DNA of 64,000 nucleotides from Triops longicaudatus (Eukaryota; Arthropoda; Branchiopoda; Notostraca; Triopsidae). The notes under the pieces were generated by a model. The model was not told the origin of the DNA, did no database searches, and saw nothing but the letters and a program-made list of their open reading frames with translations. Each line of letters begins with the position of its first letter. Within the stretch, counting starts at the first letter, position 1. The stretch covers positions 310,502 through 374,501 of the forward strand of contig JAGQDJ010000049.1 of assembly GCA_022885665.1 (NCBI GenBank), given 5' to 3'. The translations under genes were made by a program, and so were the position numbers. Shown piece by piece: positions 48,801 through 62,564 of the stretch.

Positions 48801-51800
48801 TCCTCCCTCTGACATGTACCAGCACTCAATGGACATCCTAACAAAAGCATACATTACCTCACGGATAAGTCCACTATCGGAGCTTCTTCTTCTACATCCA
48901 TATTTCAGCTTCGCTGACTGCAGCTACTTCTACAAAGTAAAGAAACTCATGAGAAATCGTGACACGGTAATTTTTTTTTATTTCCTTGCCTCCAAGTGCT
49001 TAAGTACTTTCACCTCAACATCCATTCAATATACAGCCAGTCATATCACACAATTACAGTATGAAAAAGACGTAAAAAAAAAAACAACAACTAAAGGCAA
49101 GACAGTAGGGAGCAGTCAACGTTCTGCGTTACACACGCAGCGGAATGTTTTGACCCCATATGTACTACTGAAAAGCCTGTAGTGTCAAAGTGGCATTCAG
49201 CGTAAGTAGTTACACTTCAACTTATGCTTCGATTACTAACAGAATATTTTCAACATCATTTATAGTGCAATTAAATATATCAATCTGCATCTGCACTTAT
49301 GCCTTCGACAGTGTTTATGCCTCTTGCTCAGGTGAAGACATCTGACCTAATTAAACCTGCACCCATTTGTACTACCACTGTAATGGGCCATGGGCAGCCC
49401 ACGCAGCTACTTCAAGTAAGCTGTGAGGACAGGATTTACCTAGAGCTTCTTTCCGCGATATTTATTTCAATTATCGGCGCTGATTCTAAGCTCTCCACTT
49501 TACAGACCCGACTCAACAAAGGTCTACGTGGCCCAAAGTGGTCCACAACCAATATCGCTGCAAAAGGCAGTCTTGACCAAAGCGTAACCAAAACTATTAT
49601 CACCTCTGTACGACACAGATCAGGTTAGTGTTCATTATGCTAGTTAGGTTACACTTTCAAGCTTATAAACTAAGGTTATAAGAATACATGCTGATTATAA
49701 AGAGTTCCGGAACATATCGTGTTTTTCTTGGTGAATCCAATTTTTGTCCGCCTAAACTTTCGCAAGATCAATTCTCTAATTAAGTCGACGATATAAACAG
49801 TCAGTGTCAAAAGATGCATTTCGAGAAGAGCTTTCTAACAACACCCCACATGGCTAGTTGGGAGGTAAGAGGGTTGGGAGTGCTGGGAGGGAGGGATGCA
49901 AAACTTCTCTACACCGCCACCCATTTATGAGGCGTAAAAAGGAACGGGTGAAGCTTGGAAGAAGGGGAGTTAGGCGGCAGCAGCGGTTCAGGCGAACTCG
50001 TCTAATGAAAACGGGCGGTCAAAGAAGAACTATACTAGCCCCATGCTATCCTTTTCCTCGACATCGATTTCCTTCAACTCTCTCAAGCTCTCCTTCCTGC
50101 CCCCTCCTCCTCCCCCCTCCCTGCCACCTCAAGAATATTAAACATTTACACCCAAAAATTAACCCTTTTGCAACGAATTTCTTACATCAGAAGATGCATA
50201 ACAATTAACTAGCCAATGTATAATGTCTTAACCCTATGCGTCTCTGTTGTGGCCCATCACACATGCTCACAAAATTTTCCTTGAGAGGAGATGCACGGAA
50301 ACATATCCAATATGGCCGAAGAAAACGTAGAGCAAAGATAGTATCTTCGCTGAGCCTAATGAGTGTAAAACTTTGGCTTGCAGATCCAAGTGACATACCC
50401 AAAATGCTTAACTGTTACAGAGCGTGATAACACGCGACAGAATGGCACGTTTTACCTTTGTCAAGAGTTAATCCAAGTTTGTGTTGTTTCAGGGTATCTA
50501 CACTTGAAAATCACAGTTCACTATTTCCAACACAAAAAGTAAGGGTAAAACAATGTATGGCGGTCGCACCAGAAAATTTTTGTAAGCCCTGCACGGAATT
50601 AGAACTAAGGTCCTGTTAATCAAGAAACGGCTTCACTTCAGGTGTGTATGTGTGTGCTTGGGTTTCAGCGCGAGGGCAATGTTTGTCAAGCCCAAGGTAT
50701 AATGGCGATGCAAAGGCTCAAGAGCAGCACACTACGTTACCAACGGAACGCTGCCAACCGGCGTCGAAATGGGGGGGAGGCACAGAAAGGGAGATGTAAA
50801 AGGGGGTGGTAAAAGATGGAGAAGTGGGAGGTGGGAGGGAGAGATTGGGAGGGCAAAGAAAAAGAGAACGGGTGGTTTGGCGGGGAGGGAAAGAGGGTAG
50901 GAGCTATGAGGTTACACTAAAAAGTGGGGTAAGGTGGAAGTTGGGTTCCGTATTCCCCCCCTCCACCACCCATCAAAAGAAGTTTATGCTTGAAATCCTC
51001 CCAACCCCTTCACCGTCCTCCTAACCCCTTCTCCCCTCCTTCCTAAAGTGGGGTCACTTACCGGAACGTAATTAAGCTCAAAATGCTATTTTTTAAATTA
51101 TTTTTTTGAGAAGACTGCAATTTGCGGAAAGAAGGCAAAAGATCGAAGACTCGAGATGGATTCACTTTCGAAATGTCCTCGCGAAGTTACAGCTATAGTT
51201 TATTTTGCGGTTAATTTTTAAAAATATATTGGACAAAGGATCAAAAGAAAAGTTATCAGAACTAGAACTATCTATCACAAGCTGTCTGGAACCCCAATAA
51301 TAATTGGGCCCATCAAATTAGGGAACACTATTTTGGCCAAAATGCGATTATTCGATACTTCGAAGTAAGGACACCATTAAATTTCGTAAAAGCTGTTCGT
51401 TCCTTTTCAGTTTTCTAAATATTTCCACAATTTCGCAAGGTTATAGTCATTAGGCTGTGAAACCAGTTAAAGTAGGGCGGAGAAGAATAATTTTCAGTCC
51501 AACTAATTTTAGCATTACTATGACCGTACAAAGCATTTTGTTTGTGCAAGAAATGCAATGTAATTGTTGGTTAGAAGAATAAGCTCGCTCGGAGACGTCG
51601 CCCAGAACACGCAGTGAATAATGGTCTTCGTGAATAACATAGATTCATATTTTTATCCGTCGAAGCCGAAATATATTGAAGGGAATCATTTGCCGAGGAA
51701 TACGTTTAACATAAGATCGCATACTGCAAAAGCAACGCGTCGACCTGAATTGGGATATCAATTGAGGAAGTCGCCCATTCCCTTTTATTTCGTTACGTTC

Positions 51801-52311
51801 AGATTAAAATATGCTCTCGTAGATTGCAATGACATGCGAATTTTTTCTTAGCGGTAAATTCCTTATTCCGTGAAACTGTCGCATGTCGTACATGTTATAA
51901 AGAAGCATGTGCTCTTTTTTGTTACTGTGCTTCCGAAGGTTTTTGGACTTGAAGTGGAGCCTGCGCGTTCTGCTACAAAGACAACTAAATATTACAATAT
52001 TAAAATAGAAAGGCAGCGGGAGTCCCAAATATTAATTCCCTTGTATGTACAAATAAAATGTGTTTACATTATAGTCACCCTTCTTGATTAGCAAGTACCG
52101 AGTTTACATTCTGGATAATGCAATTGAGCCTTCCGTGGTCTCTTTTTTCCTTATTTTTTTCTTCTTTACCGCTTCTATTCCATGCTGTTCTCATCACAAT
52201 GTCGTAAAAGGTTTGTGAAGCCATGCTGTTCTTCACAAGTTTTTACGAGATTGGCGTAAATGATCGTATACAAATAGGCTAATCGCTGTGGATTTGTCTT
52301 CTTAGCTGTTC
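48801..52311. other. Non-coding spacer between p66 and TXNDC11
   Basis: 3.5 kb with no recognised protein or RNA. It contains purine-rich and G-rich patches (50770-50940), pyrimidine-rich patches (50085-50130 and 50950-51045) and an open frame at 49299-49628 that matches nothing I know. The p66 promoter presumably lies at the left end. Confidence 0.45.
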
Positions 52312-55300
52312 TTAGAGCTCATCACGAGGCAAGGAACGAATGGCTCCCAGCCCATGGCTTCCCAATGCAAGACACTGTAACGTCCGAAGTCGTTTTAAAT
52401 GGGCCGAGTTGACTTCCAACTGCGAACGGAGGACTTGTAACTGTTGTGTTAAAGCAAGCCAAGGATCCTTGTTGGAAACAGTCAAAGAAGTCGTATTGCC
52501 AGTTGGCGGGTTAATTCTTGAGTTGACCGATATGGTTGACAAGTTCGAAGTATGAATCTTGTCGTCGCGAGAAGACGGGGAGGGGAGTTCAGACAAGAAG
52601 AAAGTTCGTTGAATAGATAGCCGATTTAGCATACGTGTCACATCAGCTAGCTGGGAGTGAAGTTTCTTTTTCGTTTTTTTGAGTTGAACTTCACGCTGCA
52701 ATAAGGAGTGGAACAGCAACATTTGTGGGGACTCGTTTTGGGGGTACGGGTGTCTTTTGGTGGATTCATGTTCCAAGAGCTTGAAACGTGACCAAAGCGA
52801 CAATTGTGACGTGACAAAACGGACCAAGTTGCTGCGAGTGATTGGAAGACGATCTGGGAAGACACGACTGTTAGCCTTCCTATTGATACCGAAGGTAACA
52901 TGAAATAAGTGAATGAGAATCATTAGGGAGTTTTGTTGCACGACTGATCAATACTTGCCTGCCGGTACCAGCGGGGAAGAAAAAGATGGTCGGAAAAGAT
53001 TCGACTGTCAAATGCCACGGTAGTTCATTCCGCTCAGCATCCATGCGCACAAATTTGAGCCGATTTAGCACAGGAACGACATTACACCTATCGCTTGAGT
53101 TGCTAGGAGGAGGAACTCTGTTAACGAAGCCCAAATCATGTGCTGCGTGTATGAAAGTATGTGACACAGACGAACACATCGTGCAGTGGCGGCTATATAA
53201 CATTAATACGACGTCCTGCAAAATAAAAAAAATAATAAATCAATGTTTTAAAATCATCTGGTAATCATAACGAAATCATCTTAATCATAGCTAAAAACAA
53301 AAATTTTAAATCATAGTCATGTGTTTTTTTATCCCTGTTGCAAGAGTTTCTTAACGAAAACTCGAAACAGAAAATGCTGGAAATGTGTTTTAGGCAAAAT
53401 ACTGCAAATTAGTTTTATTTGATCGTAATTTTCATTCTAAGCCAAACTTATTTTGTTCTCTAGTTTTAAATGCATTTTGCAAATCAATTTAAAATCTACT
53501 TTAAACGATCCGACAAACGCAATACAAAGATGTAAATAACGAGTACCGTATCTGGGTCCAAAACGACATCTTTAAAACGACTCCCGTCTATTTCTTCCAC
53601 CATGGCATTGGCCGTTCCATCAAACAATAAACTTCGCTCCTCTACTCGCATGTGTCTGGATGAGGTAGCATATGTGTAATTCAGGATGAAAGATTCTAAA
53701 TCACTGCTCGTCATTTTCCCTTGTAATATATGTTGAGACTCCGCCTGCAACACGCGAAGATATTTGATTTATTTAATAGACATTAAATTTTAAAAAGTGC
53801 AAATTTAAGAATTTGCTTTCCCATACATGAGCATCAACGATTACTGTTCCAATAAGACTATTTGCGTTTAATTTCAACCCCAGTCGACGTCCGATCTCCG
53901 CATGCTCACTGGAATCAAGTACGAGCATCGAGAGTGTACGATTAGTACGGCAATACAAGCCATCTAGGTTTGGATTGCCCTCACTATCTTCCATTCGTAT
54001 ATTCGATGCCCTATGATCCAAAGCAAGTTTGGCACAGTCAAATTTCAGCTGCCACTGAAACATTTGATCTATTCTTTCGTCACGAGCCAATTTTGAACCA
54101 TTCACACTTGGCTCGGATACTTCCGCTTCCCAATATTCACGCATACACGCTTGGCTAGAGGGTTTGCAGTATGATGGGCAAACATTGTCCGATACTGGAA
54201 CACGGCACGTGGAGTTTTTCGAGGAGTAAATCCACCGAACATCCTCGAACTGCATTACCGACAGCTTTTGTTGTTCCAAGTCTTGCCAACGCTTGCAATT
54301 ACGTCGCAAGGTTTCATACTGCTTTTGTATGACTGGAATAAAAAAAAATAATTACATCGAACACAAGTGCCAAAACGAATTCGAGAGAATAAAAGTTTAC
54401 TAAATAAAAGAAAAAAAAGTCAACATTAACTGCAAAAAGTGTACAATTTCTTCTAATCGCATAAACGTAAGGATCTAATGGTAAAAGATCTTTCTCCTCA
54501 ACAAAAGCGTCATATTTCGTCAGTCCAGTAAATATTTAGTGTACTACTTTCACGGGACTACGTACCTATTCTTTCAAGCCTGACTTGTCGTATAAGGCGA
54601 GACAAACGATCACTCTGTTCACAGTTCCTATACCGCAGCGCAATTTCTTTGACCTTCAGGACAAAAATGAAAAATAAAAAACACAGGACAAGGCGTCGTC
54701 CGAGATTTAGGATGATCAACACGTACTTGGAGATACAGCGATACATCTTTGGTGAGAGGTTCTCTTGGCATAAAATACACCAACGTTGGACCTGAAGTGA
54801 ACGTGTCATAGAAAAGTCTACTTTTCGCTAAGGGCAGATTTAGCCAAGAAACAGGCGAATGGACCCGACGCGCTAACCACGTCAGCAATTTCTCTGAATC
54901 CAAACTTCCCACAGTTTTAGGATACACCTATTTTGACAAGTGACAATATTAACCGTTAGCTAATTAATGTGAAACCAGGTTGTGACGGAAAATCAAATGT
55001 TAGAATTTACCAGTGTTTGATTCCATAGAAATAAATGGACGTCCTCATGATCTTTGATCCCACATTGATTGGCTGCTAACCTATGCGTTGCTATGGCGTA
55101 ACGAATGCTACAGAAAGGATCACGTTCCAAGGTCTTCAATGCTGCGGTGTAAAAGGCGTTATAAAGCTTCCAGGGCTTCTTCGAGTCAAAGTAACCCAAT
55201 ATCACAGCCTGAGAGGAACATTAAATCGAAATTAGCAAGAAAGTAGTCTGGGTACTAATTAACGCATTATTGGAACATTTATCGATATTACTTCATGCCG

Positions 55301-55991
55301 AGCTTGGAGCTCGATCAAATTTTGGTAACTGTCAACGACTGACAACGGTTTGAGAAGGTTGGACAGAAAGGCAGCTAACGAAGGAGCAGACAAAGGTCCT
55401 CTGTACTGCAAACTCTGGCTTCCACGAATATACGCCGCAATCAACGGAAAGGCACGCAGTTTCGCAAAATGTTGCCTGCATTGTCCTTCAGAAAACCAAC
55501 AGTTGACAGCAACGAAAGTAACCTAAAGAAAATTTTAAAAAATCGTTGAAACAATGCATACACAAAATTTCTGATCATAAAAAAATCTCACTTGATTATG
55601 AAAAAGCTTCGCGACTTTTTCTAACTCAGAACGAAATTCTTGACATTGCAAGTCCCACGGCGCGTAATAGAACACCACACTTAAATCTGTCGTCACCAAG
55701 TCACTGAAAGGAGCTACCAATGTGCCTTCATAGTACTCTTGTATGAGAGTAGGCTCGGGAAAGAATGGTTTCGGAGGAGGCTGGAGCTTAATTTTTAATG
55801 GGCTATAACGATTGAGGTTTGTTAGAAACTTCTATGAATTCTATGCTTATTGAGAAAATAGTATACCCTTTTTGAAGGCTAGCATAAGCTGTAAGAAAGA
55901 GAGCTAAAACCAAACATATCTCGCTGCCATAGTGCACCATGTTTTCAAGCCAAGCCCGTCCTTTAAGCTTAATGGAGATCCAACTCCACAT
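52312..55991 (-). CDS. TXNDC11: Thioredoxin domain-containing protein 11-like, ER membrane
   Basis: Ten coding exons: 55867-55991, 55592-55802, 55292-55522, 55011-55208, 54727-54927, 54566-54653, 53827-54332, 53547-53744, 52959-53215, 52312-52879, in phase to 860 aa (human about 958-985). A single N-terminal hydrophobic helix (about residues 22-40) suggests a type II signal anchor. A first thioredoxin-like domain has APWDLQCQEF with one Cys only; a later one has CTMC (597-600) and ESFPTIFFF, a genuine CxxC and the cis-Pro region. A coiled-coil-rich tail follows, ending in RDEL, a KDEL-type retrieval signal. The vertebrate protein binds the maturation factor for dual oxidases and EDEM mannosidases, so a role in ER folding or degradation is likely. 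The intron after 52959 uses a GC donor in this model; an alternative GT model changes one residue (Arg-Lys versus Arg-Gln). Confidence 0.9.
52857..53220 (-). other. TXNDC11: Trx exon with CTMC active site and downstream GC-AG candidate intron
   Basis: Exon 52959-53215 ends AG|GCAAGT, the classic form of a rare GC donor, paired with acceptor ATAG at 52880-52882. The competing choice is donor GTATTG four bases downstream with an AAG acceptor three bases further in. Both keep frame and yield nearly the same protein. Confidence 0.55.
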
Positions 55992-57187
55992 GTCTGCGAC
56001 GCAACATCATTGGGTAATAAACATACGGGGCATTTATTTTCTCACAGTATTTCAGATACACATTAGAAGAGCACACGTAACCCACTCTGGCTGGTTACTT
56101 CACTTCACTGTCGCTGCCTCGCGCGCGTCTACGTCACCAGAGTGCTCACGCCCCCGTTTGGTTGTCAACCGCGAACATTTGAATTCCAACGGTACCATGT
56201 GGACCAATAAAAACCACATTACGTCCGTTAAAAACCTTGTAATAGCATACTTTTTGTTACAAATTTTATTTAACAGGATAAGGCTACAAATTTATATAGC
56301 TTGATTTTTCCATGGATATTTCTTGTTAATAGAGAGAAATCTCGTGCTCAATAAATCTGCGATCGTATTTTCTTATCCATTTTCTATTACGATTTTAACT
56401 TTCAAACTTAACTTCTTAATAACAATAAACGTTGGAGTTTCAGGTTGTATTGTGAACTACCGTTTATTTTCTCAGTTGTTATGCCCACATGGTAGAAGCC
56501 TTTTTGTCACTTCTCATTTACATTCACCCCTAGTAACTACTCCCTTTTACAGCATCACAACGATTTTCGTAGCTTTTGACAATAGATATCTAGGGAGAAA
56601 ATCCTTTCTCATAGGCCTTAACGAAGCCTAAATATATCAATCGGCTCCACTTCTTTAAAAGTATGTTGCTCCAAGGAAAACTAATACTTTTAATTTTATT
56701 ACAGGCCTAAAAACTGAAATTAGATAAACTAGTTTACACGACATAAAATTTTTTATTTGTTTATTGGCCAGCGTTCAGGGGTTCTGTAAGAACTGTGACA
56801 GACACAAAAATTGCATACCTAAAATCTTTCATATTAAAATCTCCAAAAGAGACTTTCCCACGATACAACCGACTAGGAACTACACCTCATTTTTTTTCCT
56901 TTTATACATATCCAAGGAACATACACAATCTTTATTATCTACGCATGCAATAGCAAGCTAAGTAGGAAGGAGCAAAGAAAAATGAAGAAAACATAACTAC
57001 GTAAAAAACGCCATTAATATAATTAATGAGCATTTATAGAGAACCAAATAAAAACAAAAGATGAGATCAGAGGCTGTCCTGCGTTGTTCGTACCATTCCA
57101 GACCGAAATTCCACTAAATTCTAACAACTTAATAATTTTCGTGAAAAAAGGGAAAATAGAAGAGCCTCTTCGTGAGTCCCGAGCCAG
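55992..57187. other. Spacer between TXNDC11 and CHSY genes
   Basis: About 1.2 kb with no recognised gene; it should hold the TXNDC11 promoter and the CHSY 3' UTR. Short frames on the plus strand look random. Confidence 0.45.
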
Positions 57188-58538
57188 TTACCGGCGTTTA
57201 GGGGCAGTAATATAAAAAATGTCATTGTGTTCCCGCACCATTTTGGCCAAGGCACGCACACTACCGTAAGTGTTGGTCCGGGTTCCTTCGCACATATCTT
57301 TCTGTTTCGTTTCCAAGTCTTCCTCGCATTCCACCACGTGATATACATGAACTAAGCCCGGGTCCACAGCCCGGAACACAGTTATGTTGCTTTTTATCGC
57401 TTTATCGAATAAATCCACATCCTCCGCTCCCCAGCCTTGAATTTCTGTAGCGAGGCCGCCGATGAGTCTCAAATCGCTCTTGTACAGACTCACAATACCG
57501 AATCCGAAATGCCTCCAATAGCCATGGTCATTCTGAAGATCGTAAAAGCCCTCAGGGGCTTGTGCTACGCGAGTTACAGTTGGGTCAAAATGACTGAACA
57601 CTATGGGGAAGTAGACTTGGCGGTATTGGATCGTATGTGTCCGAACACGATGTAAAGTTTCCGACGTAAACAACATATCTACATCAATGAAGAACAACAA
57701 GTTGTCGCCTTGCACCTGCTGCGCTCCAAGATCGAGGGCCGCAGCCCGGGCAAACTTACCCGCTGCGTGGACCACTTTGAACTGTAGGGAGGGAAACTGC
57801 ACTTGATACTTTTGCACTAAACGTTCGATAGCTTCAGCTTCTTCGTCACGCCCGTTTTCTTTTCTGTACAAAACTATAATCAACTGCACCGCAGCTGGCT
57901 TTTTAGTAAGGCAGACGGCTGCATAATTCTTTAAAAAACGTTCAAACACAGGAACCCGGCCCGCTAAAGGCAAAATTAAGTTAATAGTCTTTTCTGCTTG
58001 CCGGGATTTGTCCGAATAAAAAATGGTAGAAAAAAATCGACTTTTTTCGTTTACAACGGGCGGATCCTCCACTATCACTTGCCGCATTTGTAAGGCACCA
58101 AAAGCTTGTTGCAAGTAGGCGTGACGTCGTACGGGAACTGTCATCTTTTTCCCACGGTATTTCTTATACAATAAGAGAATGTCTAAAACGTAATCTGCAC
58201 CATGAAGTGGGTCAACGCGTTTATAACCGTACAAAACTTCTTTAAAGTCTACTACGCGACCGCGTTCGCGCGAAAATGTGTTCATGTACTCCATTACCTA
58301 CAAAAAATACCAATATTAGTTATATATTCTGAACTTTGGGGCAAAAAGAAAAAACTGTCAAAGATAATCTAGAGTAGCTATCTGTTGGGCGGATTCATTT
58401 CATGAGAAGCTCGCGTAGGCCATGACAAACATCTCGTAAGATATTAACATCTCAGCTTACACGATCTTCATTTGCGCCCTTTCGTTGCACGCCACCTCTT
58501 TCGCAATAAGGAAACAACTGTTCGTTTCAAACAAAGTA

Positions 58539-58575
<37 letters not shown>

Positions 58576-61500
58576 TAGCCTGTAGTCAACAGTATTGCAC
58601 TGCACTAAAACAATACTGCCCTGCATAGAAATTACGTTAGTATTTACTTTATTTCGGTTATCCTAGTTCAGTAGTTCGTTGCCAGTCGAAAAGTTTAATT
58701 TTTATATATACCACTGGTCGGCAAAGAATGTAATACAGCTAAAAGTGAAGGGTGTGACAATACTAAAATATTATTACAAAAGATACGAAAAAAAAGTGTC
58801 TACCTCCCGGATGATGTCTTCCAAGCCTTCTTTGAGACCGCTATCTAACTTTTTCCGTGGGTTCGCATTACCAAACGAAAACAGTGACCGGGTAAAAAAA
58901 TCCCACGGACACAAATTGTCGTCTTCTTGCGGACGGTATTTGACTAAAGTTGGTGGCAAGCCTGTATATACAAAGTGTACGTATTTTCACGATTAACACC
59001 TTCCCGGAAAGAAAAGCGAATGAAGGATTCCTTTCTGTTTATCTTACCTAAGGGACTGGTATTCGCTGGCGCTGAGTAAGTGGGCCAGTATTTTTGCAAT
59101 TCTGTGGAAGCAGTGCTCAACTCCCGATGCAGCTTGACATGCTCGTGATAGAGATCCTGCACCTTCAGACTCTGCGACGGAAACCACAATTTAGTACACA
59201 ATACTAAATAAATAATGATAAACACACAATTATAGCTTATCAATGCTGTACACCGAAGCATAATACATCGCATTATACTGACCGACGCTACACCTAAAAT
59301 CGCGATACACTTAAACTTACGAGTCGCAACAATGAACTTGGATACTCGCTTATAATAACTTGAATAATAACTTATCTACAAGCGTTGAAGTTTTAAATAA
59401 GGCACGAACGAACGAAACATATCTCGCATGTCCATTTCGACCCACGCTCAAGATGACACATGTCACGACACGACGTAGGACTGATAACATCTCCCTTAAA
59501 ATGTTCGACCGTTCATTATCCATAATCTGATGGCGAGTTTGCTTCCATACATGTTTCAATGAAAAGTCCTTCATGTATTTTTTCTTTTTTTTCAGTTCAA
59601 CATGTGTGAGCTTAACTCGTTGCCACCTTTGCATAATGAAATTCGCAAAACAATAAAAAAGGGTTATCGCATTTAGCACCATTACAATAAAAATCGGTTA
59701 ATTACTTTTTAAATCTTCGAGAACAGTGTTGACGCAACCATACAAACACAACTTGAAGTCTTTTGTATTTTCTATTTGTAAGAATGCAAATATTACGGCT
59801 ATTGAGTAAGTTTCCCTATTGTTTCGTCATTGTTCTAGCAGACTACGTATGTATGGCACTTTCTACAATGATCTGCAATTCCGCTGAGTCATTAATCATA
59901 TATGACGTATATATTTACCTGCATGTAGTTATGGACTTTATACAAATATCTATGTTGTTTGACTGGATGTAACGTGATCGCTCTATGAACTTCCCGAGAT
60001 TTGAGTTTCCCTGTGAAGGCATTCCTTCCGCTGCTGTTGTGGTAAAATATATTTTGCATCTAGAACAAACAGACTATGAAATAGTAAAGATAATGCAAAG
60101 CAGTTCATAAAGAACTGCATAAAAATTCACTTGTGAGCACACAAATTAATAATAATAAAAAACACCTTAAAAAAATAAAAAAAAATCTGATAATACGTAA
60201 AACTAGACAGCATACAAAACTGCTGTGTTGGGAAGGAAAGCGTCTTTCTACTCCCAGACATTTGATCCTTTTGGGGGTATTGCTTAACTTTCCTGTTCTC
60301 TTCAGATTACTCTCATATATCAGCTTTCTTTTCTTTCTCAGCTTCTCTCCTACGCCTGACTCTTGTATGAAATTTCGCGAAAAACCCTGCTCTTTCGCGG
60401 AGAGGAGTTTGTAGACATGCCTTCGCGGAGCTTATTTACATTTAGTTTCCTGTTCGCAAAATCTTCCTTTTGCTGATTCACCAGTGCGAAAGCAATTACG
60501 TACGTTTTATAAACTCCTCTCGTTTTGCTTAGCAAAGGTAAAAAAAAAAATATTACTTTAAAAATAAACTTAAACACAGGGGAAGGGAAAGAGGAAGGAC
60601 AACAGAAGAAAATTCTTTGCCTCTGTTGAAACAATAAACGATCCAATGACCTTTGTCGTGCTAAAACACTGAATGTTATCTTATCGTGTCAGGCAAAACC
60701 TTACTGATAGAAACGAATTGAATAGTCTATTGCATTCCATTCATCTTTGCATTTAGTACACATGAAATGTAAAGATATCTTTATAAACATTTTATATACC
60801 TCATACGACCACGTGCAAGGGATTTTTGCAAACTTCTGGACGCATCTTCCCAATTCGACATCTTCATGGGTTGTATATAGGTTATGAAGACAGTATTTCA
60901 CGTTGGGAGCCACCAAGGCCAACGTGGCTTTGCTAAAGATAACACCGGGTCCGCCCATGCAGAAATTTTCATCGTACTCCAGACTCAGTAAACCAAATTC
61001 TTCCTGAAGAATGAAAAGCATTATTAAAATATTAACCGCGAACAAAGACTATCGTCGCAAGCCTTCTAATGTATTTTTTTTTTACATTTATATTTTTATT
61101 ATCTTTCTTATCTATTCTACTATACGTCTTCAATTCAGATCAACTTTTACAAAAATTTGTTATCTTACTGCAGCTTCCACGAACGAGAACGAACCTTCTT
61201 TTTTTGTTTCAACCTGACTGGCCAAGTAATGACGTAGCATGACAAATAAGCTTTTCTCAACTTTTTTTCCAATTGTTCTGTTATCAACGTTGAGTGGACT
61301 GACAATATGATCTTTGAAAACTCTTGTGAGTGCACGTAAAAATCGAGATCCTGATAAAAAACTGAACAAGGAATTGAGCTGCAACGGAGCTTTGAAAACA
61401 ATTTTGTAGGGTCTAAATAAAATGAATTTTCTTTTTCTTAAATGACACAATGGCTTGTCAGACACGACTGCGAATTCTACACAAATTATAATTTTAATAT

Positions 61501-62564
61501 CGACAGACAGTTTACTCCATGAGTATCTTACTCTATATAGTAGGAGATAGCTATTAGATGGGGTGTCATCTTGGGTTTCTCAGAAGAACAATGTTCTTAT
61601 ACATCACGATTGCGTAGTCACCGAAAATCCATTATCCTGTTATTATTGCTATTCTATTATAGTATTTTGATCAGGTATACTTTCATTCAAAATATATGTT
61701 TTACTACATCTTGTTGTAAAAGGCTCTTTTGTACACATTTGAAGTCACTATATACTGTTAGGTTGGAATAATTACATTTTTCCTATGTTTCTTAAGTAAT
61801 AATGTAATAATAAATAAAGTAGTAATTCTTAAAAGGATGTGCAACATTTTGTCTCCACATTACTCCATGCACGTTCTCGCCTACTGTCGACTTCTTTTTT
61901 TAAGAATGAAAATCCTTACTTGAATGCCTTTTCCAGCTTGGCCTATGAACTGGGGCTTGCTACTATTCACAGTGCGTAGGAATGCTTCTAATTTATCAGT
62001 TCTCACATACACATCGTCATCGGCTCGCATGAACCATTCATAACGATCGCCGTAGTGCTCCCACATATACTTGAGCATTAGAAATGATTTCTTCTGGGGT
62101 GGATAGGAATCGTCTACGTTGGGCAGTTTGATAATGGGAATATCAGACGTCGTATTGGACGAGGCTGCCGCGAAAAAGAACAGTTTTCCAGGCACCAATT
62201 TGCCCCAAGTGTTGTAGATTGCCACGGCGCGAGTATCCAAGTATTTCTGAGCGGTCATTACGCCGACAAAGATTAAGCCCGAGCTCTTCGTCTGAGATAC
62301 ATGAGCATCTTGACTACTAGTACTGTTAATAACGGGATTTGTTGATAAGAAATCAGAGAAAAAAGGCTGGGATGGTTTGCAGGGCACAGTTGGTTTCCAT
62401 GTCAAGAAAAATTGGAATTGTAAAGTGACGAAGAAGCCTATGAGTGCTCCAACCAGGATTTTAAAGAAGAGTTTGGTATAAAAAGGAGATGTAGAAATGG
62501 CTGGACCCAGACGGTTAACATGTGGCACCCCATTGGCCTTGCGTGACGAATTATGTCGTGCCAT
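57188..62564 (-). CDS. CHSY1: Chondroitin sulfate synthase (CHSY1/CHSY3 type)
   Basis: Six coding exons: 61920-62564, 60800-61003, 59919-60059, 59048-59171, 58804-58961, 57188-58297, giving 793 aa (human CHSY1 802). A short cytoplasmic tail is followed by one membrane helix (about 32-53), as in Golgi type II glycosyltransferases. The beta-3-glucuronyltransferase-like half has FVGVMTAQKYLDTRAVA and the metal-binding DDD (182-184, in ADDDVYV). The C-terminal beta-4-GalNAc-transferase half has LLLYKKYRGKKMTVPVRRHA, the DVD motif (629-631, in FIDVDMLF) and IQGWGAEDVDLFDKA. Both catalytic motifs are intact, so it should polymerise the GlcA-GalNAc chain of chondroitin. The exon at 59919-60059 (FYHNSSG, then ITLHP) is needed to match the family. 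CHSY1 and CHSY3 are not separated in arthropods, so the symbol is by family. Confidence 0.95.
58538..58574. repeat. (AAT)n microsatellite
   Basis: About twelve perfect TAA/AAT units, in the intron upstream of the last CHSY exon. Confidence 0.95.

Noticed and set aside
49299..49628. Plus-strand open frame of 109 codons
   Set aside because: No recognisable motif and no splice or promoter context; could be chance.
50770..51050. G/C-rich strand-asymmetric patches as a G-quadruplex or CRISPR-like array
   Set aside because: Irregular low-complexity purine and pyrimidine runs with no regular repeat or spacer; CRISPR is not expected in a eukaryotic nuclear contig.
59350..59682. Minus-strand open frame as an extra CHSY exon
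   Set aside because: Does not resemble any part of the family; the flanking exons join in phase without it.
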